A stretch of DNA of 64,000 nt from Bacillus sp. Cs-700 (lineage in GTDB: Bacteria; Bacillota; Bacilli; Bacillales; Guptibacillaceae). Below the pieces are notes generated by a model, which ran no database searches, was not told the origin of the DNA, and saw nothing but the letters and a program-made list of their open reading frames with translations. Each line of letters opens with the position of its first letter. Position 1 is the stretch's first letter. The position numbers and the translations under genes were made by a program. Positions 26,347-34,625 of the stretch are shown piece by piece. The stretch spans positions 2,542,001 to 2,606,000 of the forward strand of contig NZ_CP041063.1 in assembly GCF_011082085.1 (NCBI RefSeq), given 5' to 3'.

Positions 26347-27291
26347 CTACTGTCGCCATTTTTCATAAAGTCGCTTGATCTGTTCAGGACTTGTCCGACA
26401 GCATCCACCAATTAATCGTGCACCTGCTTGAAACCATTCATTTGATTCATCGACAATTCCATCACACCACTCACCCTCCCGCCATGTTTTGGTCTTAGCG
26501 TCATAAAATTCTCCTGAATTAGGATACACAATAATCGGTTTTTCGGTTTGAGAAACTAATTGATAAATCGCTTTTGTCACAAGCGAAGGAGACGAACAGT
26601 TAATGCCGATTGCCGCAATCTGGTCATTTTCCTTAAAATATTGAGAAGATGCTTTTAAAGATGTTCCATCGCTCATTTTTTCTTCACTTTGAATGGTGAA
26701 GGAAAGCCAAGCATAAGTGGATGGAAACTCTTGTAATAGGCAACTTAAAACTTTCGCTTCTTGAAATGATGGAATCGTTTCAAATGCTAAAACATCAGCA
26801 CCTGCCTCAATTAATGCTTCTATTCTTGGGCGATGAAATGCGGTAAGTACCTCGTCGCTAACATTGTAATCGCCTCGATACTCCGATCCATCAGCTAGGT
26901 ACGCCCCATAAGGTCCAACGGAAGCTGCGATAAAAGGTTTTGGGCGATTCAACTTTTCCTCTCGCTCCCAGAAATCATCACGGGCCTTTCGTGCGAGAAA
27001 AACTGTTTTCTTTATTAAGTCCACTGCCTCACCTTCACTTAAACCACGAGATGTTAACCCTTCCATTGTAGCCTGATAACTTGATGTAATGGCACAGTCT
27101 GCACCTGCACGGAAATAATCGAGGTGAACCTGATAGATGAGCGCTGGATTTTCAAGCAAAACGCGCGCAGACCAAAGTGGGTCATTTAAGTTACACCCAT
27201 ATTTTTCGAGCTCTGTCGCAAGGGCCCCGTCCAATATTACCAAATTAAAATCTTCTAAAATTGCCTTAATAGGATTTTGATTCTGCCACAT
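26347..27291 (-). CDS. mmuM: Homocysteine S-methyltransferase (S-methylmethionine-dependent)
   Basis: A 314-residue zinc enzyme resembling B. subtilis YbgG and E. coli Mmu[27 protein letters not shown] starts the barrel; the zinc ligands are the cysteine of IGINCSSPS and the pair in [11 protein letters not shown]. It transfers a methyl group from S-methylmethionine to homocysteine, giving two methionines. Its start lies 26 bases inside the end of the permease gene, with GGGGAA upstream, so the two are coupled. A SAM riboswitch controls the operon. Confidence 0.92.
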   Translation of the reverse strand: MWQNQNPIKAILEDFNLVILDGALATELEKYGCNLNDPLWSARVLLENPALIYQVHLDYFRAGADCAITSSYQATMEGLTSRGLSEGEAVDLIKKTVFLARKARDDFWEREEKLNRPKPFIAASVGPYGAYLADGSEYRGDYNVSDEVLTAFHRPRIEALIEAGADVLAFETIPSFQEAKVLSCLLQEFPSTYAWLSFTIQSEEKMSDGTSLKASSQYFKENDQIAAIGINCSSPSLVTKAIYQLVSQTEKPIIVYPNSGEFYDAKTKTWREGEWCDGIVDESNEWFQAGARLIGGCCRTSPEQIKRLYEKWRQ

Positions 27292-28669
27292 TACTTATTC
27301 CCCTTTTCTTTACTCGTTTTGTTAAATAGTAACTTCCATAACATAGTGCAATAAACGGTATCCCACAGTACAATGCCACTCGCTGGGTGGGATCAAAAGC
27401 AATGCCAATCAAGGAAGCCAGACATAACAAGAAGGCTAGAATCGGAACGACAGGATAGAAAGGCGTTCGATAACTAAGGTTTTTAATGGATTTTCCTTCT
27501 TTTACATATTTCTTTCTAAAAAGAAATTGTGACGCACTAATACTCATCCATACAATGACAACAGCAAGCCCGGAAATAGAGACAAGCACCACATAAACGG
27601 TATCTGGCGCAATGATGCTTGAAAGTAGTGCTAGTGCTCCGCCTAACATACTTAATATCACAGCAGGAAGAGGGACACCATTTTTGTTGAGCCTAGCAAA
27701 AATAGGAGAAATCATTTGCTTGTCTGAAAGTGACCAGAGCATTCTCGAGGAAGCATATAACCCTGAATTTGCAGCTGATAAAATGGCTGTAAGAATAACA
27801 AAATTCATTATATCTGCCGCATATGGAATCCCAATTCTTTCAAGCACGGCTACAAACGGGCTTTCTAGAACTCCAGCTTCTGACGCTGGTAGAAGAGCTG
27901 ATAAAATAAAGATTGAACCGACAAAAAATAGAATGAGCCGAATTAACGTGGTGCGAATGGCTTTTGGTATGGTTTGCGCAGGATTTTCTGTTTCTCCAGC
28001 TGCAATTCCAATGAGTTCAGTTCCAGAGAAAGCAAAATTTACTGCCAGCATCGTCATTAATATAGCAAATACCCCATTCGGAAAGATCCCTTCATTTGTA
28101 AAGTTAGCGAATAACGATGTATTCGCATCAGATTCCATTGGAATAAACCCTACGATTGCTGCTGCACCTAAAATAATGAACAACACAATAGCCAGAACCT
28201 TTACAAGGGCAAACCAGAACTCACTCTCCGCAAAAAATTTCACAGTCAAAATATTTAAAATGAAGATCATTGCAGCAAACAATCCACTCCAAATCCAAAC
28301 GCTAACGAATGGAAACCACCTTTGCATGAGCATACCAGCAGCTGTAAACTCAGAACCTAGCGCAACTGTCCAGGTTAGCCAGTACAACCAGGCAACTGTA
28401 TAACCGGTTCCTCCGCCAATGTATTGAGCCGCATAGCTATGAAACGCACCTGTCTCAGGCATATGAACCGTTAGCTCTCCCAAGCACAGCATGACCAGGT
28501 AAACGACAAGTGCGCCTACCAGATAAGAAAGGATCGTCCCGATAGGACCAGCTTGTTGGATCGTATATCCAGAACTTAAAAACAATCCCGTACCGATGAC
28601 CCCTCCGAGTGAGAGCATCACCACATGTCTTGATTTCATCTCCCTTTGAAAACCTTGTTTGCTTTCCAT
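27266..28669 (-). CDS. mmuP: Amino acid permease, probable S-methylmethionine transporter
   Basis: A 467-residue APC-superfamily permease with about twelve membrane helices. It begins [36 protein letters not shown], with the glycine-rich substrate loop in helix 1; later [14 protein letters not shown] is characteristic. It resembles B. subtilis YbgF and E. coli MmuP. The ATG at 28669 has AAGGAG seven bases upstream; a 12-codon in-frame extension has no support. Overlap with mmuM and a SAM riboswitch upstream make S-methylmethionine import the best reading. Confidence 0.88.
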   Translation of the reverse strand: MESKQGFQREMKSRHVVMLSLGGVIGTGLFLSSGYTIQQAGPIGTILSYLVGALVVYLVMLCLGELTVHMPETGAFHSYAAQYIGGGTGYTVAWLYWLTWTVALGSEFTAAGMLMQRWFPFVSVWIWSGLFAAMIFILNILTVKFFAESEFWFALVKVLAIVLFIILGAAAIVGFIPMESDANTSLFANFTNEGIFPNGVFAILMTMLAVNFAFSGTELIGIAAGETENPAQTIPKAIRTTLIRLILFFVGSIFILSALLPASEAGVLESPFVAVLERIGIPYAADIMNFVILTAILSAANSGLYASSRMLWSLSDKQMISPIFARLNKNGVPLPAVILSMLGGALALLSSIIAPDTVYVVLVSISGLAVVIVWMSISASQFLFRKKYVKEGKSIKNLSYRTPFYPVVPILAFLLCLASLIGIAFDPTQRVALYCGIPFIALCYGSYYLTKRVKKRGISNVAESKSY

Positions 28670-28702
28670 GTTACTTCTCCTTACTTTTCCATCCAGAAAA
28701 AA

Positions 28703-28731
28703 CAAAAAAACGCACTCGAAATGAGTGCGTA
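28703..28731 (-). terminator. Riboswitch-controlled terminator before mmuP
   Basis: Reverse-strand hairpin ACGCACTC-ATTTCGA-GAGTGCGT-type stem followed by seven T; it is the OFF-state terminator of the SAM riboswitch. Confidence 0.85.
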
Positions 28732-28753
28732 ACTGACAAAATAAAACCGAAGG

Positions 28754-28856
28754 CTCTCATCTATCAGGTTTATCACCCGCTGGAGTTAGCACAGTATCCA
28801 ATGGACCTGTTGCTGAGGTTTCAAAGGGCCAGTCCCTCCACCTCTCTGGATAAGAA
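28754..28856 (-). promoter_or_regulatory. SAM-I (S-box) riboswitch
   Basis: The reverse strand shows the S-box core in order: CTTATC, AGAGAGGTGGAGGGACTGGC, GAAACC, CAGCAAC, and a closing GATGAG that pairs with the opening CTTATC. It is followed by an intrinsic terminator. S-boxes switch off methionine-supply genes when S-adenosylmethionine is high, fitting the S-methylmethionine import and methyltransfer genes downstream. Confidence 0.95.
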
Positions 28857-28870
28857 AATATATTTTTACA

Positions 28871-28899
28871 AAAATATCAATTTTCACTCGGTTTGTCAA
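28871..28899 (-). promoter_or_regulatory. SigA promoter of the mmuP-mmuM operon
   Basis: Reverse strand TTGACA, 17-base spacer, TATTTT, placing transcription start just ahead of the S-box. Confidence 0.75.
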
Positions 28900-28925
28900 G
28901 GTAGGATAGCAACAACGACGCTTCA

Positions 28926-29072
28926 CTAAATATCCTTTTTCCACTGACGACTACCTTGCATTTGTCTTTGGACAATTGTCTTCATACCATTTCTTTTCTT
29001 CATTGTTGAAAATCGCGTCATCGCTTCCCTCATATCTTTCTCCATTTGCTTCAACACGTACTCATTTTCCAT
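28926..29072 (-). CDS. Small basic protein, 48 residues, unknown
   Basis: Reverse-strand frame from ATG 29072 to TAG 28926. It starts MENEYVLKQMEKDMREAMTR and ends QGSRQWKKDI; it is soluble, helical and lysine/arginine-rich with many methionines. GGAGGAGGG precedes the ATG by about seven bases, a very strong site. Not a family I recognise. A terminator-like hairpin ends directly at the ribosome site (29089-29125), so the gene may be attenuated. It precedes the promoter of the S-box operon. Confidence 0.6.
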   Translation of the reverse strand: MENEYVLKQMEKDMREAMTRFSTMKKRNGMKTIVQRQMQGSRQWKKDI

Positions 29073-29088
29073 TCCCTTTCCCTCCTCC

Positions 29089-29125
29089 AAAAAAAGATGG
29101 CTCCCCCTAAGAAAGTGGAAGCCAT
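29089..29125 (-). terminator. Terminator/attenuator between SGNH hydrolase and 48-residue gene
   Basis: Reverse-strand arms ATGGCT-CC and GG-AGCCAT are followed by CTTTTTTT, then at once by the GGAGGAGGG site of the small gene. It either ends the SGNH transcript or attenuates the small gene. A possible promoter (TTGCTA, 17 bases, TAAACT) lies between the SGNH stop and the hairpin. Confidence 0.65.
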
Positions 29126-29200
29126 ACCATGATGTGAGAACGTATATTCGGTTGATAACCTAAGTTTAGCGAACATTCGTTCCTTTAGCAAGGATTACTT

Positions 29201-30433
29201 TTATTTAAATATCGAAAAATCCACCTCATCTGCCATCTTTTTATACCCTTCATCATTCGGATGCAAATGATCCCCAGAATCATACTTCGAGAGAAACTTT
29301 TCTGGATCACCTGGATCTCTTAATGCTCTATCAAAATCAATGACAGCATCAAATTCTCCGCTCGTTCGAATCCACTCGTTCACTTCCTGGCGGGTCTTTT
29401 CTCCCTTTTTTGTAAACATACTAGAATCTTTATAAGGAGTTAATGTACCTCCATATATGGGAAGACCCTTTTCGTGAGTTGCTTTAATGATTTTTTTCAT
29501 TCGATCAATGATTTTCTTTGAATCATATTCAGGATAGTGTCTTAAATCATTAATGCCCTCATGTAGGATAACACCTTTGATCCCTTCTTGACTTAGCACA
29601 TCTCGTTCTAATCTTGCAAATGCATTCTGCCCTTTTCCTTCTTCACTATTGATTAAATGGTTAGCAGAAATCCCTGCATTTAATACAGACATTTTTACGT
29701 CAGCGTCTTTCGCATTCATTCGATTAGCAAGATAATCAGGCCAACGTCGGTTAGCGTTTAACGTGGAATAGTTGCCGTTTGCAATTGAGCTTCCCATTAC
29801 AACGACAGATCCTTCTACAGATTCGTCAGGCACAACCTCTAAACGGTCTAGCCAGAACCAGGCTTCTTCTTTTGATGTGTATGCAGAGCCCTTTTCATCT
29901 CCGGTATGGTTCCCTTTTTCAGTCATATAGACTGTTTGATTTGAACGCTGATGCCACGTCGTTGGACCTGTTTCATGATCTACATACAAACTAACCGTTA
30001 CATTCTGGTCTGCACTTACCGGAAAGTCAATCGCATCACTATATTGCGTTTCTCCTTGGGGAATCGTTACAGCTTCTTTGGTACCAAATGTGATAAGCTG
30101 ATCGGTCTCCTTTTCAATATTTGCGCCATCCCTAGATGTCGCAACTCTCACCTCTTTTATCGATAAAGGAAGTGAACCAAATTCATTGGATAATCGAATT
30201 CGCATTTTGTCTCCTTCCATATGCGGGCGAAGAATTAATCGGATTGTTTGATCCTTAAATCCCTCATGAGAATTTCCATCTTTAGCTGGGGCCTGCATGC
30301 TTGCTGTCCATGAACCTACCCATTCACTCTTCTTGGCTGCATCCTTCATAGAAGAAGGCCATCCTTTCGCGCTTACTACACTTAATAATCCAGCGATAAG
30401 AATCAGTACGAATAATGTTACGATACGTGTCAT
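29201..30433 (-). CDS. Secreted SGNH/GDSL-family hydrolase
   Basis: A 410-residue exported esterase-like protein. Residues 1-22 are a signal peptide (TRIVTLFVLILIAGLLSVVSA). Residues about 40-190 are a beta-rich region (WVGSWTASMQAPAKDG onward). The catalytic SGNH domain follows: block I VVMGSSIANGN with the nucleophile serine, block III LHEGINDLR, and block V DHLHPNDEGYKKMAD with Asp and His. WTASMQ plus this layout matches GDSL lipases/esterases and polysaccharide deacetylases. Substrate unknown; acts outside the cell. Confidence 0.85.
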   Translation of the reverse strand: MTRIVTLFVLILIAGLLSVVSAKGWPSSMKDAAKKSEWVGSWTASMQAPAKDGNSHEGFKDQTIRLILRPHMEGDKMRIRLSNEFGSLPLSIKEVRVATSRDGANIEKETDQLITFGTKEAVTIPQGETQYSDAIDFPVSADQNVTVSLYVDHETGPTTWHQRSNQTVYMTEKGNHTGDEKGSAYTSKEEAWFWLDRLEVVPDESVEGSVVVMGSSIANGNYSTLNANRRWPDYLANRMNAKDADVKMSVLNAGISANHLINSEEGKGQNAFARLERDVLSQEGIKGVILHEGINDLRHYPEYDSKKIIDRMKKIIKATHEKGLPIYGGTLTPYKDSSMFTKKGEKTRQEVNEWIRTSGEFDAVIDFDRALRDPGDPEKFLSKYDSGDHLHPNDEGYKKMADEVDFSIFK

Positions 30434-30619
30434 TGTTTACTCGCCTCTCGTTTACAGTTTCATTTAACCTCTATTAGTTAACCTTACAAAAGGCTTCGTC
30501 CATCATAACTAGCCTCAGTTGGTCTTAATCTTTCTGTCTCTAAATTGTTAATAAACAGAATACCCTTATTCGATTTAATTGATGCCGCTCTCTCTTAAGG
30601 TAAAGGATTTGCAAACCGT

Positions 30620-30648
30620 TTGACATATCGATGATCATCGATTAGTAT
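30620..30648 (+). promoter_or_regulatory. SigA promoter of arsR-like gene with operator palindrome in spacer
   Basis: TTGACA (30620-30625), 17-base spacer, TAGTAT (30643-30648). The spacer is filled by the perfect palindrome ATCGATGATCATCGAT (30627-30642). The expected start site, seven bases after the -10 box, is the A of the ATG at 30655. Confidence 0.75.
30627..30642. promoter_or_regulatory. Perfect 16-base palindrome, likely ArsR autoregulatory operator
   Basis: ATCGATGATCATCGAT reads the same on both strands and lies exactly between the -35 and -10 boxes, where a bound repressor would block RNA polymerase. ArsR-family dimers bind such sites. Confidence 0.65.
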
Positions 30649-30654
30649 AAAGCC

Positions 30655-30972
30655 ATGGAAAATTACGTTGATATTTTTAAAGTGCTGGCAAATGAAACAC
30701 GTATTGATATGTTAATGTGGCTCAAGAATCCAATGGATCATTTTGAGAAACCAACCGCACACCTTTCTAAAAACATCAGTGAAAAAGGCGGAGTTTGCGT
30801 TGGCGACATTCAAGAAAAAGCAAACATGTCGCAATCGACCGTTTCACATTATTTATCCATGATGCAAAAAGCCGGACTCCTAGAGTCTGAGCGACATGGG
30901 AAGTGGACCTATTACCGTAGAAATGAGTCCACTATTCAACAAGTCGCTGCTTTTATTGAAAAAGAGCTCTAA
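30655..30972 (+). CDS. ArsR/SmtB-family transcriptional regulator
   Basis: A 105-residue winged-helix regulator. VDIFKVLANETRIDMLMWLKNP opens the domain and GDIQEKANMSQSTVSHYLSMMQKAGLLESERHGKWTYYRRN is the recognition helix and wing. The usual metal-binding ELCVCDL motif of ArsR is absent (only GVCVGDI, one cysteine), so it may sense something other than a metal, or bind no ligand through cysteines. No ribosome site precedes the ATG; the transcript is predicted leaderless. The next two genes encode small DMT transporters it may control. Confidence 0.85.
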   Translation: MENYVDIFKVLANETRIDMLMWLKNPMDHFEKPTAHLSKNISEKGGVCVGDIQEKANMSQSTVSHYLSMMQKAGLLESERHGKWTYYRRNESTIQQVAAFIEKEL

Positions 30973-31038
30973 GCTCTCTTTTTTTTAGTTAACATATCGA
31001 CATTCCTCGAAATATAAATTTGTTAGGAGTTGGTCAGC

Positions 31039-31467
31039 TTGAAAATTGGTATTTATCTTCTCGCCTTACTAGCCGGTGCTGCTTTAAGCGTAGAAGGAGC
31101 AATCTATGGGGAGTTAGGCAAGTCAATCGGAAAATTAGAGAGCAGCTTCTATAATTTTGCTGTAGGTACAATCATTATTGGGATTGTTGTGCTATTTCTC
31201 GGAAAAGGATCTCTATCTTATACATTTAAAGCACCGAAGTGGCAGCTATCCGGAGGTTTTCTAGGCGTCATTTATTTAACCATTCTTGTCATCGGTGTCC
31301 CTATCGTAGGTGTAGGTCTCGCGATGATCAGTGTCATTGTAGGTCAGATGGCTATGAGCATGATTATTGAACATAAAGGCTGGTTTGGAAGTAAAGCAAC
31401 AAAGGTAAAAAAAGAAAAAATTATGGCCGTTTTATTAATGGCCATTGCTCTTATCTTAATCTTTTAA
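31039..31467 (+). CDS. Small DMT-superfamily transporter (YdcZ/DUF606 type), subunit 1
   Basis: A 142-residue protein with four or five membrane helices. Repeated family features are GAIYGELGKSIGKLESSFYNFAVGT, APKWQLSGGFLGV and VGQMAMSMIIEHKGWFG. These half-size DMT proteins usually occur in pairs and are thought to export or import small molecules as heterodimers. The start is TTG at 31039, nine bases after AGGAG; the earlier TTG at 31030 touches the site. It lies 67 bases after the ArsR gene. Confidence 0.8.
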   Translation: MKIGIYLLALLAGAALSVEGAIYGELGKSIGKLESSFYNFAVGTIIIGIVVLFLGKGSLSYTFKAPKWQLSGGFLGVIYLTILVIGVPIVGVGLAMISVIVGQMAMSMIIEHKGWFGSKATKVKKEKIMAVLLMAIALILIF

Positions 31468-31482
31468 GGAGTTGTTTAATCA

Positions 31483-31959
31483 ATGTCGATTCTTATTCTA
31501 CTCGCCTCTGTCTTTGGCGGTATTTTTCTAAGCGCTCAATCTTCCATCAATGGGGCGTTTAGTAAAAAAGCAGGAACATTCGAGAGTACATTTATTACTT
31601 TTATCACTGGGGCTATGATTTTATTTATCGTCATTCTTTTTTTGGGGAATGGAGATTTGCTTAAAATACTTGAAGCGCCGAAATGGCAGCTTAGTGCCGT
31701 TTGGTTTGGAGTAGGTTATCTTTTTCTTACGATTCTTGCTGTTCCAAAGATTGGTGTCATTGCAGCTAATATTTCAACCGTAATCGGTCAGCTATCTATG
31801 GGAATGCTAATTGACCACTTTGGTTGGTTCGGTGGCTTACAAGTTACCTTTGATGTAAAACGATTGATTGCTATCTTATTAATGCTTGTCGCTCTACGTT
31901 TAATATATATTGGAAATATGAAGGCTGAAAAAGAAGCTTCGACTGAAGTCCATGATTGA
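31483..31959 (+). CDS. Small DMT-superfamily transporter (YdcZ/DUF606 type), subunit 2
   Basis: A 158-residue paralogue of the preceding gene with the same landmarks: LSAQSSINGAFSKKAGTFESTFITFITGA, APKWQLSAVWFGVGYLFLTI and IGQLSMGMLIDHFGWFGG. Five membrane helices and a short charged tail are predicted. It begins 15 bases after subunit 1 with GGAG upstream, so the two form an operon and probably one transporter. Substrate unknown. A terminator follows. Confidence 0.82.
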   Translation: MSILILLASVFGGIFLSAQSSINGAFSKKAGTFESTFITFITGAMILFIVILFLGNGDLLKILEAPKWQLSAVWFGVGYLFLTILAVPKIGVIAANISTVIGQLSMGMLIDHFGWFGGLQVTFDVKRLIAILLMLVALRLIYIGNMKAEKEASTEVHD

Positions 31960-31962
31960 AGC

Positions 31963-32003
31963 AAAAAATCCATCCTCTCACCGTTTGAGAGAATGGATTT
32001 TTT
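31963..32003. terminator. Bidirectional terminator after the DMT pair
   Basis: AAAAAATCCAT-CTCTCA and TGAGAG-ATGGATTTTTT arms between convergent genes. Confidence 0.9.
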
Positions 32004-32005
32004 CA

Positions 32006-33181
32006 TTAGAAGAAGTCCATGAAATTTGTTTCCTTTGCGGAACGTGTGCGTTGCAACCGCGCTACCTCTTCCTTTGATCCTTCTAATAAACCAGCTTCAT
32101 ACAGAAAGAAAGGATCTTGGTAGCCAGTCAAGACAGAAGTTAGCGTATTAATGGTACATCGAAGGCCTCGTTTTGGTGGATGAGCACAAGCTGCATTCAA
32201 TTTATCTCCCTTAAATACCCTCACTCCTTCAGCATCAATCAGATAGCTTCCATTATTCCACTCTGCCTGATCATCCGTAATATGGAGAAAGAGAGTCTCA
32301 CCTGACTTTAACGTAAACGGATATTCTCTAAGAAAATTCTCGACATCAACAATGCGTGCCATAAAGTACGGCTCGACCGATGTTTTCACTTTAGGATTGG
32401 CTAATAAAAAAGTGAACTGGTCGCTTTCATTTGTTAGAATCGTAGCGTGATCAACCATAGAATCGTGCTGACAGAGATAATTCCACAATCCTCTTCTTGC
32501 TTCCCCATCTAAACAAACCATTTCTTCAACCTTTAATGTCCGATTCTCTATTTTGTAATAAATGTATCCGGTTATATTCCCCTCTTCATTTGTATAAGTA
32601 GCAAAACGAAAACCTTTCGAATAAACACGTTCCTTCCACCAATTTTCAGTTCGAACGAGCATACCATTAAAGCGAATCGCAAACGCTTCGTAAACAGGAT
32701 TCAGAACTTCAAAGACGTCATCAAGTTCAACACGTCTTACTTTTCCACTAACAGCAAGATGAGGCTTAAGATCCTGCGCTTTCAACTCTACCTTCTTCCA
32801 GTTATTCAAAACTTCATATCCAAATTTTCGATAAAAAGAAATTTGAAATGGATGGAGAAAAGAGATTGTTTGGCCTTTTTGTTTCATTTCAAATAAACCA
32901 TTTCTAAGCAGACGTGCTACTCTTCCCCCTCTTCTATGTTCGGGATAGGTTGCGACTGATGCAACGCCGCCCATCTTTATTTTCTTACCTGCAAGCCAAG
33001 TTTCAAAATCGATTAAGTGTAGCTTCGCAGCAAGTTCATCTCCCTCGAAATCGCCCCATATTTCATGCTCGCTATACCCTTTGATTTTGTCATCTAACTC
33101 TTCTTTAGGCACTGTATATTGGAACGCATATTCTGAAAGTCGTACTGCATCGATTACTTCGTTTTTTTCTAATTTACGCAT
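32006..33181 (-). CDS. Eis-like GNAT N-acetyltransferase
   Basis: A 391-residue protein of the enhanced-intracellular-survival type: a first GNAT domain (MGGVASVATYPEHRRGGRVARLLRNGL is the acetyl-CoA loop), a second degenerate GNAT domain and a C-terminal sterol-carrier-like domain (about 290-380). It has the long Eis architecture common in Bacillales; acceptors (amines, aminoglycosides, peptides) are unknown. The ATG at 33181 has AAGGAG upstream. It overlaps the upstream membrane-protein gene by eight bases. Confidence 0.85.
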   Translation of the reverse strand: MRKLEKNEVIDAVRLSEYAFQYTVPKEELDDKIKGYSEHEIWGDFEGDELAAKLHLIDFETWLAGKKIKMGGVASVATYPEHRRGGRVARLLRNGLFEMKQKGQTISFLHPFQISFYRKFGYEVLNNWKKVELKAQDLKPHLAVSGKVRRVELDDVFEVLNPVYEAFAIRFNGMLVRTENWWKERVYSKGFRFATYTNEEGNITGYIYYKIENRTLKVEEMVCLDGEARRGLWNYLCQHDSMVDHATILTNESDQFTFLLANPKVKTSVEPYFMARIVDVENFLREYPFTLKSGETLFLHITDDQAEWNNGSYLIDAEGVRVFKGDKLNAACAHPPKRGLRCTINTLTSVLTGYQDPFFLYEAGLLEGSKEEVARLQRTRSAKETNFMDFF

Positions 33182-33773
33182 ATTTTCGCTCCTTACCGTT
33201 TTTAGTAATGACAAGAGATAATGGGCCGATAATGGGAAGCAACCCGATCCATCCCGCTACCCCATCTCGATCTCTTAAAGCAACGATTGAAAGCCCGGTT
33301 AAAACAAGAAAATCAATGGTCATCACATGAACAAAATTTGATTCCAGAAAAGCTTTTTGGTAAATAGTCGCCTCTCCTGCAAAAAGCCCATACATCATCA
33401 AACCAAAAGTTAGTCCGATTAGAACAATAGACAGACCTCTCGATTGAAGAAATTTCCTCACCTTATTTGGTGTTCGATTCGAACGTTCTTTATTTTTATT
33501 TAAAATAAAGTAGGGAAGCAAACTAAAAGCACCTAATACAAAAGAACCTACAACAAATGGCCATGCTGGAACTGATCCACTATCATTCCTTAGAAGAAGA
33601 ATAGCAAATACCGCTGGAAAAACGCCAAGTAAGGAAAACATAGCAAGTAAACCTGCGTCTGGATCATTCATCTTTAGGAGGTCTGAGAGATAAGAACCAT
33701 TGCCATCCGGTGCTAGAAAAACAGAATATAAAATGAATCCAAGCCATATAATAAGGAATGAAACCCTGCTCAT
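33174..33773 (-). CDS. Hypothetical multi-spanning membrane protein
   Basis: About 199 residues with five to six membrane helices (VSFLIIWLGFILYSVFLAP, GLLAMFSLLGVFPAVFAILLL, WPFVVGSFVLGAFSLLPYFIL, GLSIVLIGLTFGLMMYGLFAG, FVHVMTIDFLVLTGLSIVAL, GWIGLLPIIGPLSLVIT). No family recognised with confidence. The ATG at 33773 follows AGGG; the upstream ATG at 33797 lacks a site. Its end overlaps the Eis-like start, so both are cotranslated. Confidence 0.65.
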   Translation of the reverse strand: MSRVSFLIIWLGFILYSVFLAPDGNGSYLSDLLKMNDPDAGLLAMFSLLGVFPAVFAILLLRNDSGSVPAWPFVVGSFVLGAFSLLPYFILNKNKERSNRTPNKVRKFLQSRGLSIVLIGLTFGLMMYGLFAGEATIYQKAFLESNFVHVMTIDFLVLTGLSIVALRDRDGVAGWIGLLPIIGPLSLVITKNGKERKYA

Positions 33774-33863
33774 TATCAACCCTACTCTCTCATTCATTTT
33801 CTTAAATCATAAAGTGATCGCAAAAAAATCTCAAATATGTGTAGAATTTTCAAACAATTGTGG

Positions 33864-33869
33864 TATACT
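33864..33869 (+). promoter_or_regulatory. Extended -10 element of the 94-residue membrane protein gene
   Basis: TGGTATACT: TATACT preceded by TGn, 85 bases before the ATG at 33955. No good -35 box is needed for such promoters. Confidence 0.5.
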
Positions 33870-33954
33870 AATTGTAACAAAACATTCACAAATTATCCTT
33901 TAATTCGACACAAGTTTAATTTGTAAGCGGTATCACTAAAAGGAGTTGTTCACT

Positions 33955-34239
33955 ATGGATGTCTATATGGTCTATCTTTTCGTTATCACGGCTACACCGT
34001 TGTTTCTGTGGCAGGATTATAAGAAGCTTGCATTGGTTCACACACCGTTTATTGTGGCAATCTGGGCACTGCTAATTTTCTACATTGGTGGCGGTATGAC
34101 TCCGGTAGCACATACACTCTTTATTACACTTTTTGCGATTAACGTTTTATTTGCACACATAGCTGCTTACCTTATCTTTGCTCGTCCATTTCTTAAGGAA
34201 CGTCAGCTTGCAAAGAAGATGCCACAAACAGAAGAATAA
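33955..34239 (+). CDS. Small integral membrane protein, 94 residues
   Basis: Three membrane helices (VYMVYLFVITATPLFLW, ALVHTPFIVAIWALLIFYIGG, TLFITLFAINVLFAHIAAYLIFA) and a basic C-terminal tail. The ATG at 33955 follows GGAG at good distance; the in-frame TTG at 33946 is too near. No family recognised. It converges on the qox operon through a shared terminator, but nothing else ties it to respiration. Confidence 0.65.
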   Translation: MDVYMVYLFVITATPLFLWQDYKKLALVHTPFIVAIWALLIFYIGGGMTPVAHTLFITLFAINVLFAHIAAYLIFARPFLKERQLAKKMPQTEE

Positions 34240-34257
34240 AACAACTTAACTTTTAAA

Positions 34258-34298
34258 CAAAAACCGTTGTTTCCCTTAGAGGGAAACAACGGTTTTTT
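34258..34298. terminator. Bidirectional terminator between small membrane gene and qoxD
   Basis: AAAAACCGTTGTTTCCC-TTAGA-GGGAAACAACGGTTTTTT, a long perfect stem. Confidence 0.95.
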
Positions 34299-34300
34299 AA

Positions 34301-34624
34301 TTACATGTTCATATTGTGCATGCCGAATGACATAACCCATATCGTACCTGCAACAACTGCCACGGCAATAAAGACCGCATATAAAATCGTTCCAACTTGA
34401 ATCCGACTACTATCACTCTCTGTAATATGCATAAACATCAAGAGCTGAATCGCCGCTTGAATCAATGCCAGGATCACGACAATAATCATAATCGTTCTAA
34501 GGCTAAAGTGTGAAGCAAAGCCTACCCATAAAGCAAGTAACGTTAAGAAGATCGAAAGTCCGAAACCAATTAAGTGGCTCCATGGGAAGTGGCTATGACT
34601 GTTTGTCTGCTCGTTGTTGGACAT
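34301..34624 (-). CDS. qoxD: Cytochrome aa3 quinol oxidase subunit IV
   Basis: A 107-residue protein with three membrane helices; HFPWSHLIGFGLSIFLTLLALW and IQAAIQLLMFMHIT are typical of QoxD/CyoD. It helps assemble the oxidase core. Its ATG is one base after the qoxC stop. Confidence 0.92.
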   Translation of the reverse strand: MSNNEQTNSHSHFPWSHLIGFGLSIFLTLLALWVGFASHFSLRTIMIIVVILALIQAAIQLLMFMHITESDSSRIQVGTILYAVFIAVAVVAGTIWVMSFGMHNMNM

Positions 34625-34625
34625 C

